DNA of 64,000 nt from Synanceia verrucosa (Eukaryota; Chordata; Actinopteri; Perciformes; Synanceiidae), in the NCBI GenBank assembly GCA_029721515.1, contig CM056561.1, positions 19,264,635-19,328,634 on the forward strand, written 5' to 3'. Under the pieces are notes generated by a model. The model saw only the letters and a list, made by a program, of their open reading frames with translations, made no database searches and was not told where the DNA came from. Of this stretch, positions 25,825 through 36,270 are shown piece after piece. How positions within the stretch are numbered: position 1 is the stretch's first letter; each line of letters opens with the position of its first letter. The translations under genes and the position numbers were made by a program.

Positions 25825-26160
25825 ACTACAACTTTGACGTACTTGTACTTGAATTACTTGGAGGTAACTATTGTACTTTCTTCTCCACTATATTTATTTC
25901 CTTACTTTAATTCGGAGGTTCAATTTGGCTTTAGAGTTTCAGATGACCAAATTATGAATTATGATGTATATGAATGATATACATATTATTCTAAAATAAG
26001 CCATTCTACATAATGAGTACCTATATTTTGTTACATTACGTATGATTTGATGGTAATGCTTTTGTTCGTAATTCATTTTTGAAGTGCAGGAATTTTTACT
26101 TGTAACAGAGTATTTTTACATTGAGGTACAAAAACATGCAATACTTCTTCAACCACTGCA
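25825..26160 (+). mobile_element. Diverged copy of the hAT-like AAGTA-rich MITE
   Basis: It contains GTACTTGTACTTGAATTACT, TTCTCCACTATATTTATTTC, CATTCTACATAATGAGTACC, TTTTTACTTGTAACAGAGTA and the right end TACTTCTTCAACCACTGC. The order matches the element at 21575-22930, and this copy is not interrupted by the TTAA MITE. Confidence 0.65.
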
Positions 26161-27229
26161 TGCATGCATCTGCACTGCATCTGAGAAAAGGGTTTTCTTT
26201 GTGGTTGATATTACCTTTTATAAACAATTAAAGTGATTAATCAAAAAAATATCAAACAGATTAATTGATCATTGCCTTACTCTGTATGACATTAATGACA
26301 AAGGGCATATTCTGGACTGTACTGTATGCCATTCTGAGAACGATTATATCGAGGAAAACTGAGGGCAGCTGGAATAACAACAGAGAATTATGGTTTTAAG
26401 GAGCACCAGTATCATCAAAATGCTGCGTCAGTTCACAGTACTGGCCAGCTGCTATGACCTGGAGGTTATGTTCTTAAGGATAGAACATATTAAAAATTGT
26501 TATGTTCACTCGTCATCTGGGATTATTATTTATTTCCAGGGTTTTCCTAAAATTGGACTGACTCTTCTGGGACAAGGCCTGGTGTTGTACACTCTGTATG
26601 TGATGTGTTATTTCCCCTCTGGTTTGCCGTGATGTCACCATGGGAAAAGAGCTCATGGGACTTCAGTCTCTGCCCTGATAGGTGGAAGGCAGCCTTCAAA
26701 TTAGATGTATAATAAAAACTGGATTTTCTATAAAGTTCAGTACTACAAAATACTACAGGAATAACAGTAACTGTGAAGGTGACGGCTCTCCTCCCTCCTC
26801 CACTGTCACACTGGTGTTATTTTGAAGACGTTGAGTGGGAGGAGATATGCAGATAGTGCCAGTGAGGCCCTATTAGTGGCGTCTGTGGTCTGCTAAACTC
26901 ACAGTGGACTGTTGTCACTCTAACAGAGTCCACCACACCCACAGCCAGCATCAGGGTCAACATTCACAGGGTGGCATTCTGCTTCATAGCACAGCCAAAA
27001 AGAGGTTGCACTGCAGAGACCCAACTCTTTTTTCTGACGATTTTGTAGCTGTCTTGTGTAATACATTGTTTTGCCAGAGGACCTGCCATTCAACAATTTC
27101 CACATCAAGTGAATGAAGTGGAATACTTAGTGGGTCTCTTGCCCTTGACAGAGGAATACTTTTTTCTGTGAGCTCACCTTTGTCTCACTTTCACTTAGCT
27201 TTTGTTTTTCACAGCGTGGATATTCAAGG
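26161..27229. other. emilin3 upstream region
   Basis: This is the sequence before the emilin3 start. The 5' UTR and promoter must lie at its right end, but no clear TATA box or conserved element could be assigned. Confidence 0.4.
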
Positions 27230-30200
27230 ATGCATTTTGTGATGGCCGTGAGTCATTTTGTGTTAATGACTCTTTTTATGTCACTGGTCGAAACCAAGTT
27301 CTACAGACCACTCGGGTTTAACCAGTATAAAGCCGGGCTCAGTCAACACCATGACCAAGGGAAACCCACCAGCAGACACAAGTAAGTTCTGTCTTTCTTT
27401 CTCTCTGTGCTCTCATGAAGCATGTCTACATTATTTAAGGTCTTTATTTACATTATACTTTGTGAAAAATCTTTCTATCTTTAACTGTCCTGCCTATTCT
27501 CCCCTCTTTTATATCTCCTATCTGAAAGGAACCACTGTGCCTATGTGGTTGAAAAGACTGTCTCTTTCACCGTACAAGACGGGGCAGCCCCATATGTAAA
27601 GGCTGAGTACAACAAGTGTTCCTGGGGTCAGAAATGTCCAACTCTCCAGTGAGTAAACAACAGCTCTTTTGACATGATGTTGATTAAGAGATTCACTTCA
27701 CTTCTGGGTACACAATACTGTAGCCCAGTACAGGCTTCTGCTTGATAACTGATTGTTTCCCTCAGGTATCGTCTGATGTATAAACCAATCTACAAGGTGG
27801 CACACAAAACCGTCACAGAGCTGGAGTGGCGTTGTTGTCCAGGGTACTCTGGTTATGGCTGTATGGAGGGACATCCAGTTTACCAACACCCCATGAAAAT
27901 GATGCCGCCATTCAAGGGCCCACCAATGAAAGGCCCCCAATTTAAGGGCCCTCAATACAAAGGTCCCATGTTCAATGGTCCCATGTTCAAGGGCCCACCT
28001 ATGAACGCTGCCGTAAAGGCCAACCCATGGAGTCAACCCAAAGGACCTCCCACCGGTGGTTTTAACCCTTACCCAATGCGCCACTTTGGGCCTCCAAGGG
28101 CGTCCTCCTTCCCAGACACATCCTTTGAGCCTTATCCGTCCGAGCCAGAGCCAATGCCAGAGCACCAGGAACCTCATCAGACAGAGCACGACCAAGAACA
28201 CCATCAAGAACATGAGCATGAACATGAGCATAGCCAAAGACCTGAGGAACATATACCAGAGGAAATCCCTCTTCCTCCCTCTGGCAGCGAACAGCTTGAG
28301 GGTGAGACCATAGGTGTGTCCCAATTCCAAACAAACACACTAATTCTTACTGATTTGATTATGTAGTGTGTTTACACTGGATAATGACAACTGAGCATGC
28401 ACACACCTTTTAGAGTCTAAAATCACAATTAAGCACAAAGGTGTATTACATTTGCCCCATTGTTAACAGCTTTTCTATCTCCCTTCAGGCCAGACTCAAG
28501 ACAGTGAGACAGAGGAGCGAATATATCGAATGGAGGAGGATGTGCGACGTCTAAACCAGGGTCTGGATACCCTGAGGGGAACTGTGAATGGACTGGAAGA
28601 TAGTCTACGAGCCTCACTGAGAGAGGATGCCAACAGGATGCTGTCAGCTCTGCTCTCTGCTGCCCCAGGTCCTGTTCCTGCTCCAGTTGTAGCCTCTGGT
28701 CCATCAACTGTAGGGTTTGTTGAGATTCCTGGGGGAGACCCTGAGACAGAGGGTCTAGATGGCAGACACACACTTCCAGGTCTCACAGAACTGAATGGAA
28801 GGGTAGAGGTGCTCAGGACAGAGCTGCAAGCCAAGACAGCAGAGCTACAGGAACTCAAAGCAACAGTGATGGGACATGATGGAGCACTTAAGAAGATGTC
28901 AAATAGAGCAGGGGTAGTATCAGACTCCACTGTCCATCTTGGGGACAATGCCCAGAAAGCTATGGAGAACTTAATGGATGCCAAACTGAGTGGTGCCAGG
29001 ACAGAAATTCTTGATGGGATTGAGAAAAGTGTTGAGAGCGCAGAGAGCCGATGTGACGAGAAAGCTGGGGATTTGCGTCGTCAGTGCCAGAGGGAGCAAA
29101 GTGAGGGACAGGAGCAGATGGAGGATGCTCTGCAAGATAGTAACACAGACTTGAGAACAGAGATGAGAAATCTCCAGGCACAGATCTATGGTTTAAACGC
29201 ATCAGAAAGCTGCTCTCTTAGAGTGAGTGGACTGATTGAAAGGGTGCAGATGCTGGAAATGTCAGTGGCAGGCCTCAACCAGTCCCAAGGGCACCTGAGA
29301 GTGGAGCTAGGTGGACACAAGGACCACATAGAGGGAATACTAGAGGGGCGTCTCGGGTACGTAGAGACTAAGCTCAACCTGACTGGGCAGATTAAAAGCA
29401 ATGAGCCTGAAAGGAGGAATAGCATCCCAGGCAGAGCTGAGACAGGGCAGGGTATGGAGGCCAGAATGGAAGGTAAGTTGAGGGCTCTTGAGGGCCGTTT
29501 ATTGATAGCTTTAGAGGAGCTGGGTAATACCACCGCCCCTACACTGCTGGAGGGTCGTGCTGTTCCCACACTGGAGACAGAGCTGGAGTCTCTCAAAGGG
29601 CGACTGGACGTCAATATGGAGAGAGTGCAGAAACACCTGAGCAGCCTTGAGAATCTCTGCTCCTCTTCCTGTTCCTCACCTAAAAACCCACCTGCCATCC
29701 AAGAAGACTCTTCTGCACCCTCTGCCAACCAAGCAGAGGAGGCACTCATCATGCAAGGCGACCGTTTGAACAGCCTTAACGTCACACTACAGAACATCCT
29801 GAGGCGTCTGAACCTCAGGGACCAGCAGGCACAAGCAAAGGGAGATTATCCCATCCAGGGAGAGCTCACAATCCTAAAGTTCACTGTTGGCTCAGTCAAC
29901 CGCACCCTTAAAGGCCTCCAGGAATCCCTGGGCACAGTGGTCCACCAGGTGGGCCAAGCCAACAGCTCCTGGCATGAGAGAGAGACTCGTCTGGCCCAGC
30001 AGATAAAGGGGGTGGTGCAGCTGGTTGGACATCAGGCCTCCATGCTTGGGGCAGGTGAGCGCAGACTGACCAGAGTTAAAGGTGAGCTCCAAGAGATGAA
30101 GAGGCGGCTAGCAGAGGAAGTGAGGGGCTGCCGAAACACAGCTATGGGGGTCCAGAAAGAGGTAACTGAGGTCGGAGGGCGTGTTGCCAGTGTGGAGGAC

Positions 30201-30434
30201 CAGTGTAAGGGCCTGAATTATTTGGCAGAGGACTTGGAGAGAATCAGGGAGGAGTTGGAGAGACAATCAAATGGGCTTCTTGTGCAAGTCAATGGAACGC
30301 TCTCCAGCCATGCTCAGCAGCTGTCTGAGCTGAGAGGCGAACTCAAAAACTGCACCTCTCAGATAGAGCCAACACACCAGAGTTCAGAGCTGGAGCCGGA
30401 GCTGAGACGAGGGGACACCTTCACTTTGAATTAA
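27230..30434 (+). CDS. emilin3: Elastin microfibril interfacer 3 (EMILIN-3)
   Basis: Predicted about 917-aa secreted extracellular-matrix glycoprotein of the EMILIN/multimerin family (human EMILIN3 766 aa). Exons are 27230-27381, 27529-27648, 27766-28301 and 28489-30434, all GT-AG and in frame. The N-terminus VLMTLFMSLVETKF is a likely signal peptide; an in-frame ATG at 27242 is an alternative start. The EMI domain spans about residues 54-123: HCAYVVEKTVSFTVQDG, YNKCSWGQKCPTLQY and ELEWRCCPGYSGYGC, with six or seven conserved-type cysteines. A lineage-specific linker follows, with repeated (F/M)KGP units and an acidic His/Glu run (HQEHEHEHEHSQ). The long last exon encodes coiled-coil-rich sequence with LKGRLDVNMERVQKHLSSLE, GELTILKFTVGSVNRTLKGL and NSSWHERETRLAQQIKGVV, matching EMILIN-3. 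There is no C1q domain, as in mammalian EMILIN-3 and unlike EMILIN-1/2. Several NxS/T sites are present. Confidence 0.93.
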
Positions 30435-30978
30435 TTCTGCTCATATGGACAATACATTTTCAAAATGAATGAAAAAGGGGAAATACTATGCAATTGTATT
30501 GGGAGTTCACAAATACACCATCTTTTATTTGAATTGTAAAATACAAAGGTTTTGAACCTGCACTGAAAGAAGGATGGATTTAGTTAGCTTAGAGTATAAA
30601 ATGAAAAAAAAAATACCAGGTACTTCCAACTGCACTAATAACAGAATCTTTAAATTGAACGATGGAGGTGCTTAAATGAACTCTTTGTTGTCATGGACCA
30701 GTATTTAGAGCCCCCAGTGACTGATGAGTGATTGAAGAGAAACACAACAGCAGACTGCACCTGTATTACTGTAATGTTTCTGAAAAGCTTACAAAAATTA
30801 TTATATGAATGGTTGTTTAACAATCTTTACAAGTTTTTATATTGATTTTTCTAATGTCTAGATGAGAGGCATACAAGCTTGTGTTTTTATATGATGTCAG
30901 GTCTTGAGCATCCCTTTCTACTCTGATTGTAATCCTGCATAAAATGTTAATATTTAGTTTTTCCAATACTGACAGTCC

Positions 30979-30984
30979 AATAAA
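30979..30984 (+). terminator. emilin3: Poly(A) signal of emilin3
   Basis: A canonical AATAAA lies about 545 bp past the stop in an AT-rich 3' UTR, followed by a T/G-rich stretch (GTTTATTTACAATTTTC). Confidence 0.6.
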
Positions 30985-31020
30985 CACGTTTATTTACAAT
31001 TTTCTTTACAATTCATGTTT

Positions 31021-32676
31021 TCTTAGACTATCTTAGCAAATCTCACACAAGTGGTGATAGACACATAAAAAACATGTTAAGGAATCTTCTGTTCCAACCC
31101 TGAATTTCAGACATTAACTGTTTCACTTTAGAGGTAAAAGGTGATGTAGAGAAGTGTGGAAACCACAAGAGGGCAATAGAGATGCATGAATACTGTCAGG
31201 TGGTGGGACTCTGGATGTTTGACTTGACTGAAGTTATGTTCATGGAGAGTACTCCCTTCCAAAAATTATGCTCATGAGGAAGCTCTTGCTTGCCAGAGGA
31301 TAATTACAAATTGGCATTATCGGCAAGGTGATACAGACAGATAAGCAGGACTTCAGAACAGTAGCCTACATTTCATTCTGTCTCCACAAATCTGCCAGTT
31401 CAGCTCTCACTGGATGCTACACTAGGGCGATAGGTGACCTTGTGAATAACCCCAGTCTGTTACTTTAGTTCCTGCTCTGCAGCTCCCCTAAAGGACAAAC
31501 AACCATTAAAACGACAGCTATGTGTGAGATGAGCCCGTTGCCGTGTAAAAATGATTTAGCCCGAGACATGTGGTGAATACTAACTACGGAAATGCCAGGA
31601 AGGGAAAGGAGGACAGGCAGAAAAAAATAGACACAAAATTTATGTTGGAAGAGCTGAGTGATGGAGTGACTTTGGGAAATAAATACAACTCCAGGTAATG
31701 AAGCAGGTTCATGGGGACAGAAAGAGACAGGTGGAGAGATATTACTCTGCTTCCAGAAGCAACCTTTCACACAAATTTCCTCCATAGTATAAAAGATAAG
31801 CATGAATGCCATGAAAGATAAATAACTTAATGTAAAACAGGGTACTGTCTATGACACCACACAAAAATATTATACCATTCTCTCTCTGCTGCACCACGAG
31901 CCCCACATTGCTCAGTTCCATCACTGTCATTAACTGAGTTTTCTAATATATTTTGTGTATTCCCCATGTCTCCTTTAAGTCCTCACAACAGACAACAATA
32001 CATTAATCTTGTTTGTTTTCAAGAAGACACTTGTGGCCAGTAGGGTGGGCTCAGGTGAATTTGTCTACTTTGACTCAAGAGTCTCTTCACTGCTCACTCA
32101 TGAATCCGATTATGCTTCCTGCACAGCACACAGACTGTCACTGGCCAAGGCACGCAAATCACAGGAGGCAAACAGAGGGCTGCAGTGGTCTGAAATGTGA
32201 CTCATCCTATGTATTATGTCCTCTGTGGACGCTTAAGGTGAAAGCAAAGGTTTTGTTCTCATTAAAGTGATGGCCAGACAGCAGTGTTGATCACAGTTGG
32301 CTCACACACAAGGAAGCAGAGGAGAGGGCTACTTTAAACCAAGGACTCAGAGCTTCTTAGTAATAAGCTCCAGGATCTGACATTTTTCAGGAAGAAGTAA
32401 CGTCTAAAGCTGTTCTGGTGCTTTTGTCCTCTATACTGACTGAGTGCTGGTGAAAAGTTCCTATACTGTGAACTCATTTCACAAAATAGCTCATGTTGTG
32501 TCAAGAAGATGAAATATTGAGTCCTTATCTAAACAGTTCTTTACAGCACGTCTTTGCTGTGACACTCACAGAAGACGGATTATTGCCAAAGTTAAACGCC
32601 TGGCTCAGTCCTCAAAGTGGAGCAGAGGGGAAATTAGGCTAATTCATGCCTATGAAGTGAAGACTGTCCATAAACA
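31021..32676. other. Intergenic DNA, no gene seen
   Basis: Downstream of emilin3. The open frames (for example the minus-strand 115-residue frame at 31465-31812) lack codon bias and domains. No repeat family was confidently recognised. Confidence 0.4.
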
Positions 32677-33365
32677 TTAAAGGGATAGTTGAGGATTTTG
32701 GACATAAGGCCTCATTTCCAAGTGAGCCGGAGTGTTGGAGATGTGCGGAGACAGTTTTCAAAAAATTTCATTCAGTCCTTCTAGTTGCAGAGTTCACTGG
32801 TGCAAGGCTAACGCAAGTCAATGTTGCTAGGTTGGTCTGCCATTAAAAACAGTCTAACCCACTCCACAGTGCAGCTGAGGCAAATCAGTTATAACACCAG
32901 ATTATCGATGTAAATGTCTGTGTTGATAAAATAATTTTTAAATAAAACTAACCTTGCATTTGAAGCAGCAGCGGCGTAATATACTTCCTGATAGTAAGCT
33001 GGACAGCGGGGGACTGATATCACCTAACAGCTAGGTTACTGGATCTGTTTGTTTACATGCAGCTGTAAATGATAGACAATGTACACGGAGAAACCTGTTC
33101 CGAAGACCAGTTTTAGCCACGTTTGGAGGACTTTTGATGCCTTTGAAGACAATGACGTGCGAAAATTACACAAATGCAGACAGAGGAGGAATGCAAGGTA
33201 AACAAATTATTATAGCTCTGATAACCTAGTTGCTAGGTGATATCAGTCTGCCACTGTCAAACTAGACTGAATGAAATTTTTTGAAATCTGTCTCCACACG
33301 TCTCCAACACTCCAGCTCACTTGGAAATGAGGCCCTCTGTCCAAAATCCTGAACTATCACTTTAA
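32677..33365. mobile_element. Foldback MITE with about 100-bp terminal inverted repeats
   Basis: The left arm (about 32677-32777) starts TTAAAGGGATAGTTGAGGAT and the right arm (about 33265-33365) read in reverse starts TTAAAGTGATAGTTCAGGAT. The arms stay paired through GGCCTCATTTCCAAGTGAGC and TTTCATTCAGTC. A further inner pair (GATATCACCTAACAGCTAGG near 33018 and CCTAGTTGCTAGGTGATATC near 33224) extends the foldback. Flanking TTAA fits a Kolobok/T2- or piggyBac-type non-autonomous element. There is no coding potential. Confidence 0.85.
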
Positions 33366-33959
33366 GATTCACAAAACAGGTACACAAAATCCATTTTATG
33401 AAACCTATTACTTCTACACATTTTATGGGTGTTAGGAGGAAGGGTCTAATATACAGTCAATAGTTTAACTAATAATAATAATAATCAAGCTACACTGGGC
33501 CAAATTGTATGACACATCATTGTGAGTGAACCTTTGATACCTTCATCAGTCCCAATGTCATCCTAAATCCAGCTCAGTTCAGCCCCCATAAAATTAGAAG
33601 AAACCCATTAAAACAGGGACACTCATGAAATGGGCCTCTGGTCTTCTTGTGTCCTAGTTTAAAATGTGTCAACAAAGAATGTTGATATACTAAAAGGATA
33701 TTGATATCAGTCTTTGTGAGTCAGTGTTTCACTGTGAGACTGGTAATGATGTCAGCCAAGAACACAACAAATCTTGCTTTAGGTTAATTAGTTTTGCTGC
33801 TTCATTAAGTGACTGATAAACACAATTAACAAGTTTGCAGTGTGCAACCAATCCAATGTCACATGGTTTCAGTTGAATCAAACGTACTGTTCCGTTCTGT
33901 TTTACTTTGAAACTCATGAAACTCAGTGGCTCTCTGACAAAAACAAAGAAGCAAAGACA
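33366..33959. other. Intergenic DNA, no gene seen
   Basis: AT-rich sequence with a short AAT run near 33470-33484. No gene, RNA or further repeat was recognised. Confidence 0.35.
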
Positions 33960-34399
33960 TTAGCTCTTTGAGTATGTAATACAACGTCAAAGTGTTTTTT
34001 TCTGCAGTGGGTCGCTGATCGCGGTCTCCCGCAGCCTGTGAGTGATTTTGAGGCTTCTTTGATTTGTAGTCGGGACATAAAGAGACGGTATACACCATGG
34101 AGATCAAAGCAGGAAATGGAGACGATCACGTTTAGAGAGCAAAAAGGACGGATTCTGGACAAAAAGTGGTGATTTTGGTGAAACTGGCCTCTACCTATGA
34201 TAAAACAAGAATGGAACAAGCTAAAAACAAACATTTTCATGATGAAATAGAGAGTCTTTTCTTTTATTTGAGCTACTCTGCGTTTTCAGAGACATGGTAC
34301 AAAATATTCCGTGGGTCTTAAACTATGACTCAAAATGGGCAAAAACGCTGGCACAAGGCACTTTTCTGTTTTAAAAACGGTTGGCACTCAAAGAGGTAA
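33960..34399 (+). mobile_element. TTAA-type MITE, family 2 copy A
   Basis: Its ends are inverted: TTAGCTCTTTGAGT on the left and GGCACTCAAAGAGGTAA on the right, each a slightly decayed TTAA + CTCTTTGAGTGCC. The body contains GGGTCGCTGATCGCGGTCTC, GCAGCCTGTGAGTGATTTTG, ATGGAGATCAAAGCAGGAAA and GCTACTCTGCGTTTTCAGAG. An inverted copy lies at 35870-36270 and a foldback copy near 47450-47768. The TTAA + CYCTTTG termini recall piggyBac-superfamily ends; this is inference. Confidence 0.65.
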
Positions 34400-35869
34400 C
34401 GACTGATATGAAAAGGATTTTCACAGCTGGGGACAAATTGAAGCGACAGGCTGAATGTTTGAAAGAAAAAGGGCAACAAGAAGAGCTTGTTCAACTGACG
34501 TATCTAAAACAGCAAAACAAAACTATTGACAGTGTATTTAGCTTACACCTTCCTGTCTGCTACAGTCACCTGAACAGTAGCTCTAAGAACAAACTCTCTC
34601 TCACTGTCAATGGCAGGTTAAATAGTTAGCGAACCCAGAAAGCTGTTGACCTTTCACAGAAACAACAAAGAAGAAAGCGAGGTTTAAGATGCTCCTGCTC
34701 TTTGTCTCAGTACTCTTAACTCAAAGTGACTGAGTAGCTCTGAGCCAGTTGTTTCTATGCTGTTGTTTCTAGTCTTACTGTATTTTATTCCATGTTGTGT
34801 CATACAAAAGACACTTTTACCCCTATACATCTATATAATAAGGAAGGGTTGCATGATGAATGAACCCTTATGAGAGGTTGAAAGAATAACAGTGTGTCAC
34901 ACTGTTCAACATACCTGTCTCTGACCAGCATATTGTTGTCTCAGCATTCACTGCCTGTCTCTCCACACAGGTAAGACTTCTGATAATTTAATCCTCACTT
35001 TTAAACAGACATGTGACTGTACTGTAAATCTACTAAAGCACCAGATAATTATAATAACATTGTTAATGCAATCAGACACAACATGATTACGAATGGGTAT
35101 TAAAAGTTCATTTTATACCTGACTGATGTCATGACTTTTAAGACAGTGGTCAAATGATTTGTTGATTGATGAACCATTATCACATTTATTCTGGAAATTT
35201 CTCTTTGGGACTATATTTTGCAATCTGACAACTAAAAAGGTATTAAGTCAACTCAGCTGAAGCTGGTTTAATTTATATGAGAGGATTTTGCTGACATAGT
35301 CTGTAAAAGATAAAGATATGATTTGGACTACATATAACATTTATTTCACCAATACCTTTTCCTCCTCCATGTCTGTAGGCAGAATGTAGGATTCACTAAT
35401 TAGAGTGACAGTTGACATTCATTATTTTCACACTGAAATTATTCACTGGCAAAATCTCCAGTAGTGCCAATTAGTCAGATTAATTCTGTAGCCTGAAGCT
35501 TCAGGCTCTGAAAAGGTTGAAGCCTCTTCTCTTAATCCACTACTGCTGTCAGTTTATGGAACTAAAGGGTCGGTGACAATTTCAATTCAGAATGTTCTTT
35601 CTGGATGGAGGAATAACAGCAATAACTGATTGTTATGACCTATGGGGGCAATGGAAACTAGTTGTGAACACAACAAAAAAAAAACAGCAGGAAACCACAG
35701 CTGTGTTGCAGTTTACTGTATGTGATCACATCAATCATGTTTAATAACTCCTTATTCTACCATATTTTAATTTGAAAAGGGTGACACAGCAGTGTTTGGT
35801 CCAGGCTTCTTCTCAATCACCATTAGCTAAGTTTAGGAGACATTAGAAAGCAGTAACAGAAACTTCGGT
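34400..35869. other. Intergenic DNA between two MITE copies
   Basis: It holds an 82-codon plus-strand open frame starting at 34381 (within the end of copy A) and other short ORFs without any known domain. Nothing else was recognised. Confidence 0.35.
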
Positions 35870-36270
35870 GAAAAAAAGAAAAATGTTTTTGCCCATTTTG
35901 TGTCATATTTCAAGACCAACATAATATTTTATACTGTGTCTCTGAAAACACTGAATAGCTCAAATGAAAGAAGAGACTCTCTATTTCATATTTTTTTTTA
36001 ACCTTGTTCCATTCTAGTTTTATCAGAGGAAGAGTAGAGGCTCCCACCTCTCCCGTTTTTGTCGAGAATCTGTCCATTTTGAATAGAATTACTTTATTGA
36101 TCACAACCTGGGAAATTATATTTGTTTTGCTCTCTAATTGCGAGCATCTCCACTTCCGGCTTTGATCTCTGTGGCATATACCATCTCTGTATGCTCAACT
36201 ACATCTCCCAAAAGCCCCAACATTACTATATACACACACACACACACATCAATGGCACTCAAAGAGTTAA
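35870..36270 (-). mobile_element. TTAA-type MITE, family 2 copy B (inverted)
   Basis: Its order is the reverse of copy A. On the plus strand it reads GCCCATTTTGTGTCATATTT, TGTCTCTGAAAACACTGAAT, CTTGTTCCATTCTAGTTTTA, CACTTCCGGCTTTGATCTCT and ends ATGGCACTCAAAGAGTTAA with an intact TTAA. It also carries ACTTTATTGATCACAACCTGGG, another dispersed teleost motif absent from copy A, and a (CA)n run at 36233-36247. The left end is not clear. Confidence 0.6.

Noticed and set aside
28429..29797. Long minus-strand ORFs opposite emilin3
   Set aside because: They are shadow frames of the GC-richer emilin3 coding exons and encode nothing recognisable.
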